From contig CM043955.1 in assembly GCA_014529385.2 (NCBI GenBank), forward strand, positions 135,854,108 to 135,918,107: 64,000 nt of DNA, read 5' to 3'. This document shows, in pieces, positions 41,259-53,384 of the stretch. A model generated the notes under the pieces. That model searched no databases. It was not told the origin of the DNA and worked only from the letters and a program-made list of their open reading frames with translations. Numbering within the stretch: the first letter of the stretch is position 1; each line of letters opens with the position of its first letter. A program made the position numbers and the translations under genes. Source of the DNA: Adiantum capillus-veneris (Eukaryota > Streptophyta > Polypodiopsida > Polypodiales > Pteridaceae).

Positions 41259-42472
41259 ATGGTGTCAGAACAATGCCACAAGGAAAGTGGGCATCAGGGC
41301 AAAGACCAGGTTCTATTTCGAGTGCTTAGAGCAGGTTTTTGGTGGCCTTCCATTGTGAAGGACGTGCATTACTGGTGCAAAATGTGCCATGAGTGTCAAA
41401 CTATAGGTGAAAGACGACTGGTAGCGGAGTCACAAGGTGCCATCATTGCACAAAGTGCTTTTGAGAAGTGGGGTCTAGATGCCATAGGTCCTCTCCCAAA
41501 GTCTACAAATGGTAAAAAGTACATGGTGGTAGCCATTGACTACCTTACCAGGTGGGTCGAAGCCAAAGCAGTGAAGGAAGTAAATGCTAATGTGGTGGCT
41601 CAGTTTGTGTTTGATAACATCTGTTGACATTTTGGTGTTCCATGGGTGTTAGTTTCTGATAGGGGCCAAGGGTTTAGAAGCAAGCTTATAAGTGCATCGG
41701 TGGAAAAGCTAAAGATTCAGCATCGGTTTTCCTTGCCCTATCACCCCCAATGCAATGGTCTAGTTGAAAGTGCTAATGGTCAAATCTTCAAGATGTTAAC
41801 AAAGTACGTGTACAAGCAGGAAGCTGAGTGGGAAACAAATATAGAGAAGTGTCTATGGGCGTATAGGACGTCCTATAAAGTGGCTACAAATTTCACTCCA
41901 TTCAAGCTAGTCTATGGTAAGGAGGCTGTGTTGCTGGTGCATGCACAGCTAGGTGCTTTGAAGGGTATGTGGCGTGTCAATGCCACTCAACAAGGAGTTT
42001 TGCAGGATCACATAGCTAGTTTAGAGGCTTTGCAGATGGACAGAGAGGCAACGACAGACTACTATGTGAAGCAGAGAGAGAAGCGGGTTTCCAAGTTCAA
42101 TCAGAACCTGCTAGACAAGAAGATAGAGGACAGAGAGGCAGCGACAGACTACTATGTGAAGCAGAGAGAGAAGCGGGTTGCCAAGTTCAATCAGAACCTG
42201 CTAGACAAGAAGATAGAGGAAGGAGACCTAGTCATGAAGTACAAAAGCTACCTGGATTTCACATTCCAAAAGAAGTTCAAGAAGAAGTGGACAAGTCCGT
42301 ATAAAGTGAAAAAGGCCTTTCCGAACGGGACCTATCAGCAGCAGCTGGTAAGAGCAAATGGCAAGCTTCTTAGGAACAAGGTGAATGGTGTGCGGCTCAA
42401 ACTATATTTCGAGAGGAATTTAGTGCCCGAGGTGCAGCAAATTGTACTCAAGGGGGGTGGGCAACCCACCTA
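41259..42472 (+). pseudogene. IN: Integrase of element D
   Basis: Frame open from 41259 to 42473 except TGA at 41625-41627, where Arg (CGA) is expected. HHCC domain: CHKESGHQGKDQ and WCKMCHEC. Core: Asp in WGLDAIGPLP, Asp in VSDRGQGF, Glu in CNGLVESANG, so DDE is intact. The C-terminal half contains a 30-residue in-frame duplication (42040-42129 and 42130-42219; DREATTDYYVKQREKRVSKF), then KKFKKKWTSPYKVKKAFPNG, the GPY-like domain, and ends ..VQQIVLKGGG. Apart from one stop it looks translatable. Confidence 0.85.
42040..42219 (+). repeat. 90-bp in-frame duplication inside integrase
   Basis: Two copies differing by two or so bases, encoding 30 residues each. The length keeps the frame and lies between the DDE core and the C-terminal domain, where extra helical residues may be tolerated. 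Confidence 0.9.
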
Positions 42473-42600
42473 AAACATGTGGTGTGCGAGAGAGAGGAGA
42501 TGAAGCTTTTGTACATAACCTGTACATACAGTTATGGTTACGAGTGCTTTTAATCATCAGTTCGGTGTGCCAGTTTTAAAGTTTTTTACATATGCTTTTG

Positions 42601-42627
42601 GTCGAACATAAATGTTCGACGAGGGGA
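42601..42627 (+). promoter_or_regulatory. Polypurine tract with adjacent perfect hairpin (element D)
   Basis: GTCGAACATAAATGTTCGAC (42601-42620) has 9-bp perfect arms. It abuts GAGGGGA (42621-42627), the purine tract that primes plus-strand DNA, right before the 3' LTR at 42628. Confidence 0.7.
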
Positions 42628-43990
42628 TGGTCTATGCCAAGCAAAGGTAGCAGGCAAGTGCAGTGTAGAAGGCTACAGTAGGTGCCAAGGTCCTGGGCAG
42701 CCAAGAGGTAGCGGAAAAGTATGCCTGAGGCGGTTTTTTAGGCCAAAAGTGTTGCGTGATGGTCCAGATGGGATGGCAAATTAAGGTGTCCAAAATGCCG
42801 AGTCAATGCTCAAGAATGTAGTGTTCAGCGTGCTCTAGAAGCCAGTTCAGACGGCTCGTCAAACGGAGCCCCGGTGCTCAAGGTATTGCAGTTCAAAGTT
42901 AGAAGGTGTAGCAGATCCCCGACGGGCAGGGCAACTGGGGACAAGTGACCCAGGCAGTTGTCAATGGATACATGTGTAGTGCTTGAGCTACGGAGCATGC
43001 CTGTCTTCTCAAATTGTGAATCGAAGCTCGGAATAGCAAGTTATGGTCATTTGAATTTTTTTTGGGGGCCACTTATGAGCCCACTTGCCTGCATTGGGGG
43101 ATGTGCCATCTGGCATCTTTTTGATCTCGCAAAGTTCTCAGTATGGGGTGCACTATGTGGAGCTATTCGAAGTCGACAACATTCCATTCCGAGGTCAGAG
43201 CACAGAAAAAGATCGATCAAAGTTGGCAATGGACAGTACAAAACCGACTACAGATGATTTTTTTCCGTTTTGGAGGCCTTGGTTCGAGGGTGCCGAGGGA
43301 CCGAAATACCAAAATAGCAGGTGTAGGTGGAGTCTGGAATGCGTAGTCCCAATAGGTTTTTACCGCTTGGAGATCCGACCTCAGAGCAATAAAGGGGAGC
43401 ATGGAGAAGAAGGCAAAAAAGGGTTTTTTTAAGTTAAAATGGGAGTTTTTTTTGAGGCCTTGGAGGCCATTCTAAGAGGGGGTGCCCCGGCACTGCCATG
43501 TGGTGGATATATAATCCCATATACATAGCAAAGCCCTTAAAGGGCACACTTTATATATAGGGCCGTGGGCCTTCATTAGAACACAAAGTGGGAGAGAGAG
43601 GGGAGCTCTCCCTCCCGTTGGCGATGCGAGCCCTTATGGGCGCTGCGAGCCTACACTGCCTGTGGGCGCGGCCCTGCAGGGTGGAGACGGTAGATGTTTT
43701 GGCCAAAATGGGCGGCGCGATGGCGCGCACCCGCATGAGGAAGGTGGCCGGCAATGTCAACTAATGACATGGCCCAGACCCCGATGAGCGGAGGTTCCTG
43801 CAACCCAGTAGGGCTCCAAGTTTTTTGAGATAGAGAGGACGGGCAATAGTGATATCGCTATTGCCTCCCCCTTGCATGAGAGGGGTGTGTCCCATCACAG
43901 GGTTGAAAGGGAAGTAGCAAGGTAGCCGGCAAGGGGAGAGTCCCACAGCAGAGACAACAAGAGCCAAGGAGGGCTGTCTCGTGGGCAATG

Positions 43991-44054
<64 letters not shown>

Positions 44055-44997
44055 GGCTAAGTGGACCAAGGCCAAAGGGAGAAGACCATCCGAGCAAAGA
44101 ACAAGAGACAGACCAAGGTAGAGCAATAGTAAGGCTGGGCCAAATGAAGAGAGAGGAAAAAAGAGGGAGGAGGCTGGTAAAGGGCAGGTCAAAAGAGCCG
44201 GACAAGAGATGGCCAATGGTGAAAGCTAGATCAAAAGAGTGATACAAAGGTTAGCCCCAAAGGGGTAAAAAATAGTGAGGAAAAAGGTAAAAATAAAAAA
44301 AAGGCCTAGGGGCAATAGCGACGTCTCTAATGCACCATCCCCCCCCCCCCCCAAGTGGAAAAGAGAGAGGAAGAGAGCACATGGAGTAAAGCGGTTTCCC
44401 CCTTCCAAAAAAGCCAAATCAAGATGCCAGATGGTCCAATTAAAGTGTAAATTCCAAAATTAAAAGTCCCCCCTATTAAAGTCAAAATTAGATCAAATTT
44501 GGGGCTTTTTGGGTGCCGTTTGAAGCCTGCAAAGTGGAGTTCTTCGACAAGCTAGCCCCTTTGTAATTTTTTCTTAAAAATGGCAATAGTGATGGCAGCG
44601 CAAGCACATGATTTTTGAAGTGCAATCAAGCCACAGTTGCCCCTCTTGTTGTTGTTTCCCCTTCCCCCCTTCTCTTTCTCCTGCTTTCATGTTTCCCCTC
44701 GGTGCCGGTTGTGTGGAAGTGTGTCCCCCTCCCCGAACCGACGGTGTTTTGTGTGAGAGAGTGAGATTGAGCGGCTGTGAGCATGTGTAACGGTGGAGAC
44801 AGGCCGTGGTAATAGGTGTGCATTGTGTGGTGGATTTGTGGAGTGTGTGAGCATTGAAAATTGAGCAGGCGATGGTCTGTTAGTGTAAAGTGTTTCTTTG
44901 AAGGTGTTTTCCGAGAGGACAGAGATGTTGTGGATGCCCTGAGCTATAGAGAGGCCCTTGTGTTTGTGACAGGCGTGTTCCCCATTCCCCCTCTCCA
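42628..44997 (+). repeat. 3' LTR of element D
   Basis: Same sequence organisation as 34749-37070. Differences include a longer (GA)n at about 43996-44051 and a C run at 44340-44352. It ends CCCTCTCCA at 44997; element C sequence resumes at 44998. Confidence 0.9.
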
Positions 44998-45728
44998 ATG
45001 TTGAATGATTTTATAGAACCATAGTTGGTATTTTACGATAGTCTGTCTATGTTGAGCATATAATTTTTTAGTAAGTTTATAGTGATCATGATCATCTCCC
45101 ACTGTTGCATCTTGGATGGTTGAGTCTATGCCAAAGAGTGATGATTCTATAGAGCATGTTGTGAACCTTGTTAATAAGGAGCTTATCCAAGAGGATTCGT
45201 TTGATTGCATATGTGATGAAATAAGTATCCATGTCTTCATCAATGAGGAAAAGTCTAAATTTCTTGAGGTTGTGTACAACCAAGAAGAAGTATTTTTCAT
45301 CTCTCATGATGAAGATGATTGATGATTCTCTTAATTCCCTTTCTAAAGGACGAAAGGTATGCAAAGAGAATAACATAGATGTGGTAGATATTTTCCATAT
45401 AAAGAGCATAAAGCATGAGGCAAATATGCATGAATGCATGAAAATGGACGAGAGAAAAGTTGATGAGATTGTGAAAAAAAAATTACAATCTTACTTGCAT
45501 GTTATGGAAATGAAACGATCACTCTATGTGACTTTTGTGGAGAATGCTTTATGCTTGAGAGGGAATTAGATGCTACACATGGCATGTGATTTGATATTGG
45601 AAGGATGTCCATGGCTGATTCCTCTTCATGAGGCTTGATCTTATGTAATATGGCATTTTTTTAATCCAAATGGAATGGAGTCTTTTGCTACTCCTAAGCA
45701 TGAATGCTCTCGTAGGCTTGGCAAACTA
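44998..45728 (+). pseudogene. Internal region of element C right of the insertion
   Basis: Overlapping plus-strand frames at 45116-45322 and 45231-45569 are acidic and Lys-rich (DSIEHVVNLVNKELIQEDSF; FHIKSIKHEANMHECMKM). No catalytic motif is visible. Possibly the C-terminal part of the element C polyprotein, or spacer, before its 3' LTR. Confidence 0.4.
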
Positions 45729-46787
45729 TGTTGCACGTGTTGTGAGCACTCCATTTTTTGTAAATTTTTACATATGGATATGGTATAAAGTTATGTGAGA
45801 GTGATTATACTTTTGTTTTGTGAGATTCTGAGCTTGCTGTATTAGGTTCATATATGTACAAGGCAAGTCACCTATGTCGTGTGAGCTAGTGGGGTTATGT
45901 TGGTGCATGTATGTATGGTTTTGAGGTGTGTCTTGTATATAAGTGAGATGTGACTTGTAAGAAAGTAGGGGCTAGGTTATTGCTATGGTAGCATTATTTT
46001 CATGTCAATTTTACCTCGAGGGTGTGACTATGCATAAAATGTGTATATCGTGTGCATTCAAGGACAAATATTTTTAAAAATCCTTATATGTGAATTTTTG
46101 ACAAATAAAACACACCCTCAATCTATTCAATCTGTAAATGTTTTTTACCAATGCCATTGTATGATATCCTTCTGCGTGTGAAAATATGAGAAAAATAAAA
46201 TTTAATAACCCCTTCTGTTGCACTCATGCGCTTGATAGTCACATAATTATGAAGCCTCCCCCCCTTCCCCCCGGGAATTTTGCACTTAGTGGTTCATAGA
46301 TCCAAAATTTGGCGTTTAAAACAATTTTGGTGCAAAAAATGCGGAGAATTTTTGAAGCTTTAAAGCAGACCTTTGGAACTTGTGGCTTAGAAGATACAGT
46401 CTGCTTCTCTTTGGATACATGATATGGCACCTGTAGGCGTCTGATGTAGAGTAAGTTGTGAAAGCTTACATGTTTTGTGGTACTGTATATACACTTTGAA
46501 ATCATGGATTTAAAGAGGAGATTGGTTAAGGGTGAAGCTCTTTTCCTTAAGTGCATTGGCCTAGTGTGTGCTATAATTCTATGCTAGGGTAGGTGCTTCC
46601 TAGTTTCCATGTGATCTTTTGGGTAGGAGTGTGGTTGTAAATTTACAAAGGACCACATAATTTTTGTTGAGTGTTCTAGGAGGTTCTTTTGATGTGGTTT
46701 TTGTATTTTATTCTATGTGTTGGACACTATTGGAAGACATTTCTATAAAGGTGTCCCTTGTTCTTATTTTCCCAACATTGTTTATTA
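45729..46787 (+). repeat. 3' LTR of element C
   Basis: Starts TGTTGCACGTG and matches the 31.65-32.49 kb LTR in order. It is about 220 bp longer because of an insertion at 46013-46275. Ends near CCCAACATTGTTTA. Confidence 0.7.
46013..46275. mobile_element. 263-bp insertion in the 3' LTR of element C
   Basis: Absent from the 5' LTR and bordered by AATTTT on both sides (46007-46012, 46276-46281), a plausible 6-bp target duplication. An internal inverted pair GAGGGTGTG/CACACCCTC lies at 46018-46026 and 46111-46119. No terminal inverted repeats. Confidence 0.45.
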
Positions 46788-47550
46788 CAAAATTAGAGGA
46801 TTGTGCTACCTAACCACCATAATATGTATATTTGTTTCTTTTTTAAACAAATGAAGCACCCATGCAAAAAATTGCACATTATATGTGGTTAAACATCAGA
46901 GCACATAAAAGTTGGACATCCTTATCTCATTCTTATAGACCTTCTCATCTTTTTACATATGAAAAGAATGCCATCTACGGTAGAAATGCTTATAGAATAG
47001 ACACAAAATTATGGTGGTTGAAGAGACATCACAACCATAAGAAAACCATATATGAAAATGCAAGTCTGCTCTCAAAATGCATGGAGATCTCAAGACATCT
47101 GTGATCGCACAAAATTTTCTACAAAGGGAAACGTATAACTCCACTCGTATTGTAAGCCGACATGGAGATACTAAAGATCATAGAAAATCACTTGTACCTC
47201 TAGGCAAACACAGCTATGCTAAAAATCAAAGAAAAATAATTCTTGAAACCACATGAGGTATACATATAATCATGGAACATATGGTTGCCAAGATCTAGAG
47301 CTCGCTCTACCTCCCACTAACGGAAAGCTCGTCTCGCCCTCTACAATCTAGAGAGCATGTCTATATGCAAACCAATAAAGAGGGAGAGAGAAAAAAAACA
47401 TGTCTACGTGTGGGAAAATCGATGCCAGAGTCAGGCATTGTTGTGTCAAAGTCAATGCCGAGTAGACACTGTGCTCACCGAGAAGGTAGACAACTTTTGT
47501 TCTAAACAAATAGGCCATTCTTGGTTTTAAAAAGATCTTGTAGAGACAAC

Positions 47551-47648
<98 letters not shown>

Positions 47649-48343
47649 ACAATCACAATCTCATTTTAATTCGGTCTAGAAATTTCAAAGAAAGTAAGAC
47701 TATTTTGCAAGGCCACTTAGTAGCAACAAAAATAATGTTGTGTAAGTAGGAAACATGGAAACATACACTTACACTATTCTTATCCTTTCTTTTAGATGAA
47801 TCTCGGTATACTTTTGAAATGTTCTTCCGATAAATGTATTGTGAAATCTCTATTATACAAGATACACAAGGTTAGTGGATGTTGCTTGGTTACAAGGTAT
47901 ATTATTCTGCAAATTACTAAATAAGTTATATTTTGCCAATGTGTTTTTAGAGTCGAAGAAAGTTTCTTTTCCAGTATAAATGGAGTTTGACCCTTGGTAT
48001 GTGTCGATCTCTTAACTTTTATTTGCTTCATTAAACGTTTTCTTTGGTAAATCATTACAAATTTCCATAGAATCAAGTAGTTTTTGTTATGATGAGGACT
48101 CGTTGGTCCTTCCCATGTGTATTTTCTTTAGTCATGGTCATGTATATGTCACATGTAGTGATGTGTGGACTTCTTTGCCATTGGTAGAAGTTACATGTAT
48201 AGTCATTGTCACTTGCAATACTCATGGAAAAAGAAACCAAACCCTTAGTTCATATCTCCAAATTTTCTCTACTTTTTGGTGCAAGAATCATATAATAAAT
48301 GTATTCCCTAGCTCTCCATTCTTGACTATAAAAGGCATCCATC
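46788..48343. other. Unassigned DNA with a compound microsatellite
   Basis: No gene recognised. It holds a (CT)n-(GT)n microsatellite at about 47554-47645. Short frames (for example 47792-48076 minus, 48103-48414 plus) have no known motif. Confidence 0.4.
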
Positions 48344-48461
48344 TGTACACTCTAAAAGAGAGCTATTGTATTGGTGATGTTGAGTTAATTAATGATAATT
48401 TTTGTACACTCTAAAAGAGAGCTATTGTATTGGTGATGTTGAGTTAATTAATGATAATTTT
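48344..48461. repeat. 59-bp perfect tandem duplication
   Basis: Units 48344-48402 and 48403-48461, start TGTACACTCTAAAAG, identical. They lie in AT-rich DNA without a gene. Confidence 0.95.
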
Positions 48462-48920
48462 TGCACGTATTTTGTCTTTGTTATGGTTTCATTTATTAGA
48501 GTCTTTATTAAGTGGTTAAGTACTTATCAAATCATTATTAGTTCAAATGAAAACCCTCCTAATTTATCCCCCACATATTGCAAGCAACTGATATCAAAGC
48601 CTAGTGGTGGTTAGTATGTCATCAATCCCATTATGTCGTATATTGAATATGATTCTCGATCATTAGGAATTTTCATGATATCCCAATGGTATGCAATAAT
48701 ATTCTTTGAAATAGTACTCACTACAATTATAATATCGTCTCAAGATTCATTATGCCCAAAATTAGTGCTTACGATATAGGAAAAGGTAGTCCCTTGACTT
48801 GAGGAGCTCACAATGACTTGTACAAGCCAAAACCATGTCAACCATCAACTAAGAACTTGTGCAATAGGTTAAGCTACGTCATCCTATCACATCAAGTGAC
48901 AAATAAACCGACAAGAAGCC
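48462..48920. other. Unassigned DNA left of element E
   Basis: No gene. A word TGATATCAAAGCC at about 48590 resembles a weak iMet primer site, but no LTR boundary supports it. Confidence 0.4.
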
Positions 48921-48925
48921 CAATT

Positions 48926-49250
48926 TGTTGGGCTGTGTGACACATTTGCACCACCAACGAGTGGAAACCCCCTCTACTTTGGACGCCTACATCTATAACA
49001 TCATCACTTATGCCACTATATGCTCCCTCTCTACTTTTTGAAAGAAGCCCAAGCTACACACTTTGTATCCAAGGATAACCGCATCATTTGAACCCACTTT
49101 GTACTTATCAATTGCAACTAGTTGTTTTCCATCGCCTTATGATTTGTTATTTCCATTATTGTCAATATCTCTTCGTGATCTGTTGTCATTAGCACACTAA
49201 CTACATTATGAATGGTTCACTTGCATTTCTACCATAACCAATCCTTTTCA
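48926..49250 (+). repeat. 5' LTR of element E
   Basis: 325 bp. Long blocks are shared with the 3' LTR, for example GGAAACCCCCTCTACTTTGG, ACACACTTTGTATCCAA and CCATAACCAA. The TATA region of the 3' copy (CTATAAAAG) is changed here. Confidence 0.85.
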
Positions 49251-49252
49251 TG

Positions 49253-49265
49253 TGGTATCAAAGCC
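49253..49265 (+). other. Primer-binding site of element E
   Basis: TGGTATCAAAGCC, two bases after the LTR; one base off the usual initiator-Met primer site. Confidence 0.8.
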
Positions 49266-50169
49266 GATGGTTCACACCTGAGCCTATTAATCCCTATTAC
49301 ATTAGCACTTAATTCTGCATTTTGCATTTAGCTTTCTCTAATAACCTCATAAATTGGGCATTAGTAGCTAATTTAATTAGTGTGTTTATTTATTTAATAA
49401 TCCTCATTTCATGCTAATAAAGCTCAGCTTTGAGCCAAGTTAGGTGCATTAGAGTTAATTCATCTTGCTAATCAAGCTTAGTCTTTGAGAAGATAAGGCT
49501 ACTCGGGAAGAGCTTCTATTATAGCTATCAAACTCTTGATTTGGAGGTGGATTGCACATTAAAGTTTTCTCTAGAGTTTTCTGTAGAAGGGGTTGAGCAC
49601 TGTGTGCTTGAAGATCAAGGACGCACAAGCAAGGCAGAAAGTCAAATCAAACAGAGTGCATACTCGCCAGCACATGCACCTGCAACTTGCTATATCATTA
49701 CTGTCAATTTTAGAGAGAACAATACACACAAATCGGGTAGTCTATCACATCAGCTCAACACGGGTCTGACCAACTAATTGGAATTGATCGTGAGAATGTC
49801 AACATACGTGGTAGGATTTTGCATTCAATAGTCGAGCACTTCACTATTGGCAACCATTAGCCAATGCTCATTGCTCAACCTTTGAGGACATAGTATTGTC
49901 TTTTTATGGCTTAGTAATTCCTATAGTTTAACTACCCACACCGGCCATTGCCTCTGAGTGTTGTGCCGTTATGGTGCATTTGATGTGTGCTCCTGATTTA
50001 CGACATGCACACAATAGCGGTATCATACTCTACCTACCATTGCTATATCCCAAGACCCATGGCCTCGCCACACTGTCAGTGAGTGCCACCTTGCACAAGC
50101 CTCCCTGTCAATGGCTACTTCCTATATGTCGACGTGCAAGCATCTTATGAGTCGCAACTATTTTTACTG
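49266..50169 (+). other. Internal region of element E, left part
   Basis: No recognisable gag. The longest frame (49541-49777) lacks known motifs. Continues after the LINE at about 53.85 kb. Confidence 0.5.
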
Positions 50170-50902
50170 GTGCTATTTTCTTTTTGAAAGAAGAATAATG
50201 TATTTAAATGAGAAAAAGGTTACAAGGTTTCCCTTGGGAAGGAAAGGGGCATCCAAAAAGGGAAAATTACAGCTCATTCAAATAAGGACATGAAATTTTG
50301 AATGAGAAGCATTCTAAAGGCATCATGAATAGAAAGGATTGACTCTCCACCTTCCAGCGGAGCAACTTTTGCAAACTTTTTACATCAAATTCTAAAATCT
50401 TTGCTACATGACTCAAAAACTCCTTCATGACAACTTTGAAACTGATCGCAAGGGGTAGGTTGGATGGGGAGAAAGATCTTCCAAACATAGGAAACATTTA
50501 TGGGTTCTTCTAGATAGCTCTTGGGTACCCTTAACTCCAAGGGTGTTGAACCATATGGATTCTCTCATTAGGAACTGATTAGAGAAAAGCCAGTGGGCAA
50601 GAGGGTTCCAACTCTACTTCTAAAGGTTCCAAGATCCAAAAACTACATGACAAGATAGATCCTTTTGGGTCAAAGTTAACATTAGAAGTTAAAAGCTCAT
50701 AAAATGATAACCATGTCGAGGCTCTATATCCTTTTATTTCCTTTGACATAAAAGGTGTGGGTGTTCCTTTTGAGTAAGATATCCCTAAAATCATTGGAAT
50801 CTATAGCTCTTGAAATCCATTTACTAGACAGTTTGATGGAGAGCTGCTGAATGTTAAGAATGCCTAATCTCCCTTGCTCCTTAGGGCTGCAACAAAAAGT
50901 TG

Positions 50903-52529
50903 CTAGGCCACTTTTGGAATTCTGTTTATTTCATATGATCCCCCCCATAGAATCCTTCTAGCAAGTGAATAAACTTTGTTGAGTTGATACTTTGCTAGAG
51001 ACCAACATGACATAAAACAAACAAGATAAGAAAGCAAATAGTGATTAAGCACAAACACCCTTGTTGACAAAATTGGGTTGATAATTTTGCCAACACAATA
51101 AATTTTTTTCCTAAATTTCTCCAAAACCCATTCCCATCTCTGGTTGAAATATACCTTGAAACCCATTGGTTCCAAGGAGCCTGTATATGTGTCCATCCTC
51201 TATTTTTTTACAGCCTGATTGAGTTATTATGCTTGGACAAGGGTCCTTGGAAGACTTGAAACCAATTTTCTCATGATTAATGACAAATCTGCTAGCATTA
51301 CAAAAAGTGTTTAGATAGCTCAAGAAACTCTCCACTAACTATTGATTACTTTTTACCATGGCATTGGTGTCATCATCAAAATTATTGTAAGCACAATTGG
51401 TTTTTAGATCCTGGAATGTCCACTATCTCTACAAATTACCCTGACTCAGTGTATCCTTAATAAGCCATCCCAATGCATCTGATTCTATGGCATAAAGCAA
51501 CGGTGAAAGGGGACAGCCCTGCCTGATAGATTTATGAAGGGGTATAGTGTCTCTGAGAGAACCACTGATTGAAACTCTAGATGAAGAATTATCAAACAAA
51601 ATCTGAACAGATATGATAAACATTTTTCCACAACCCATATCAAAGAGACTCTGCAAGATGAACTCCCATTCTATTCTATATATGCTTTATCAAAATCAAT
51701 GTTGAAAAAGATGTAGTCCTGATCAGACTCCTCTACATACTCCATCCTTTTCCATAAAGTTATTATGGCATCAAGAATAAATCTTCCTTTAATAACACCC
51801 TTTTGCTCTTTTAAGATAAACTGATCCATCAAAGGGCTGAGTCTCCTGGCTAAGAAAAGGGCAAATATCTTATAGGTAGAATTTAGACACAATTAGCTTC
51901 ACTACACCAGCATTAATGAAAGGGGAGAGATCTCCTTTGGTTAGGGCTTCTTACTAGATCCTCAATAGGTAAGGAGAAAGGAAGTCTTGATACAAGCTAT
52001 AGAACTCATTAGGCACTCCATCTAAACCAAGAGATTTTCCAGGTTTTAGCTTTCCAATAGTTTCTTTGATTTCCCCTTCTGTAAGTGGGAGGTCTAGTAG
52101 TTTGGCCACATTTGTCGACACTGGTTTTTGCTCATTTGAGCTATTTTTTCTCTAGCATCTGTGATGATTTTATTTCTTTGGGAAAATGCAAAAAAAATAT
52201 TGGAAAAATAAGCCTTTGTTATACCAATTTTCTTTCTGAGAGGTAGCGTGATTGCCATTATTGTCAGACAATAGAGAAATAAAGTCTTTGGACTTTTTTT
52301 AAATTAAAACATAAATTTCAAAATTAGGTTTATCAATTTTGCCAACCCAAAATTCCCTAGTCCAAGCAAGGGTACATTGAGCTTTAAGGAGCTCCTCCTT
52401 TCTAAGCTGGTCTTTCAAGGCTAAAAGCTCAAGGGATGACCTATCAGTACTGGGGTTAGATTCAAGAAGAGAAATTTTCTTAGATATCATCATTCTCTTA
52501 CTAGTTTCCTTAGCCTTTTCTCTAAACAA
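50903..52529 (-). pseudogene. RT: LINE reverse transcriptase
   Basis: Reading leftwards: a Lys/Glu-rich linker (52529-52299), then RT blocks: LNSTYKIFALFLARRLSPLM, EQKGVIKGRFILDAI and NIDFDKAY (51892-51671); SIRQGCPLSPLLYAIESDAL (51656-51429); a catalytic site that reads FDDD instead of YADD at about 51380; FVINHEKIGF (51335-51111); and the thumb with VYSLARRILWGG (51196-50903). Order and spacing match plant L1 elements. Further C-terminal scraps run to about 50.58 kb. Heavily frameshifted. Confidence 0.8.
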
Positions 52530-52629
52530 TGTAAGACTCTTTTGAGTGTTCTTGATTGCATACTCCCAAGATGGAAAGACATTATTTTGATTATTGAAAT
52601 ATTCCTCAAAGTTTGTTTGACTGCAAACT

Positions 52630-53384
52630 TTACTGAAGTAATCTTAAACAAAGAATTGTCAAGGTGAGGCTAGCCAGCTTTGAACATTTTTTCGTCTTTA
52701 TGCAGTTCAAAACCAGAGGTTTATGATCAGATAACAAAAGTGAAGAATCAAATTTGAAACTCACCAGCCAATGAGAATGTAGGAGATTGGTTGACTTGTA
52801 TAATATATCCATCCTTGCAGATCTGAAGTAGGAACCATGTTGATTATTGGCCCATGTGAATCTAGTTTCTTGTGATGAATCCACTAAAGTCAACTTGTCT
52901 GTAATATGATCCCAACTTTGTTTTTCACAGCCTTGAATGACCTATCCAAGCGCTTTATACCTATCATTCAATGCAATGACCATATTAAAGTCTCCAAGAA
53001 TCAAGAGGGGAATTGTAAGAGAAGCTAATTCCTCCCATAATTTAGCTATTTCTAAGATGGAGCAGGAAGAATAAAGGCTGAATACATTGTAGTGAAAAGG
53101 TTCTTTTAAGGAAACAAAAACCAGTTGTGTTTAATCCCTCTTTGAACTTCAAAAATTAACTTTTCATGCTTAGTGTGAATACCTATAGCAACTCCCCCTC
53201 TACCTACTTTGTGGTTAGTATAAACCCATTTGTGTTGTCTACTGAGTTTGAGCAGGTTGTTATCCAAAGTAAAACCAAAAACCTGCAGACTCAAGTCAAA
53301 AATCCATCTTTTGATGCTAACTGCTCTGACAAGATCAAAAAATCCTCTGCAATTCAAGTAAAAACCAAAAATGGTTGTACTCAT
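52630..53384 (-). pseudogene. EN: LINE endonuclease (APE-type)
   Basis: Nicks target DNA to prime reverse transcription. The N-terminal frame (53384-53106) has FYLNCRGFFDLVRAVSIKRW, the block around the first strands, and VGRGGVAIGIHTKHEKLIFE. The C-terminal frame (52893-52630) has TRFTWANNQHGSYFRSARMD and the signature SDHKPLVLNC. An intervening segment with stops at 52.9-53.1 kb separates the two. The SDH motif with its catalytic His is kept. Confidence 0.75.

Larger units (their letters stand above)
34749..44997 (+). mobile_element. Ty3/gypsy retrotransposon D, Tat-lineage type, nearly full length
   Basis: 10.2-kb element: LTRs of 2322 and 2370 bp (TGGTCTATGCC...CCCTCTCCA), PBS, gag with zinc knuckle, protease, RT, two RNase H domains, integrase, polypurine tract. 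A second, archaeal-type RNase H in addition to the usual one is known for plant Tat elements (Ogre/Retand group). It is inserted in element C. Lesions are few: a frameshift in gag, TAG in RT, TGA in integrase and a 92-bp duplication between RNase H and integrase. The flanking 5 bp (GGAGA and ATGTT) do not match, so no target duplication is visible. Confidence 0.9.
31649..46787 (+). mobile_element. LTR retrotransposon C (outer, gag-only), split by element D
   Basis: Two diverged copies of one LTR lie at 31649-32488 and 45729-46787, same orientation, with a primer-site motif after the first. Between them, excluding the inserted element D (34749-44997), about 3 kb of internal sequence remains: a decayed gag and acidic frames, with no RT or integrase. 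No clean target duplication. It is a non-autonomous or internally deleted element. Confidence 0.7.

Noticed and set aside
43761-44247. Ser/Leu-rich 129-151-codon frames in the 3' LTR of element D
   Set aside because: Extended by the (GA)n repeat and not conserved in the 5' LTR.
48590-48603. TGATATCAAAGCC as a primer-binding site
   Set aside because: No TG...CA LTR boundary upstream and no paired repeat; the real PBS of the next element is at 49253.
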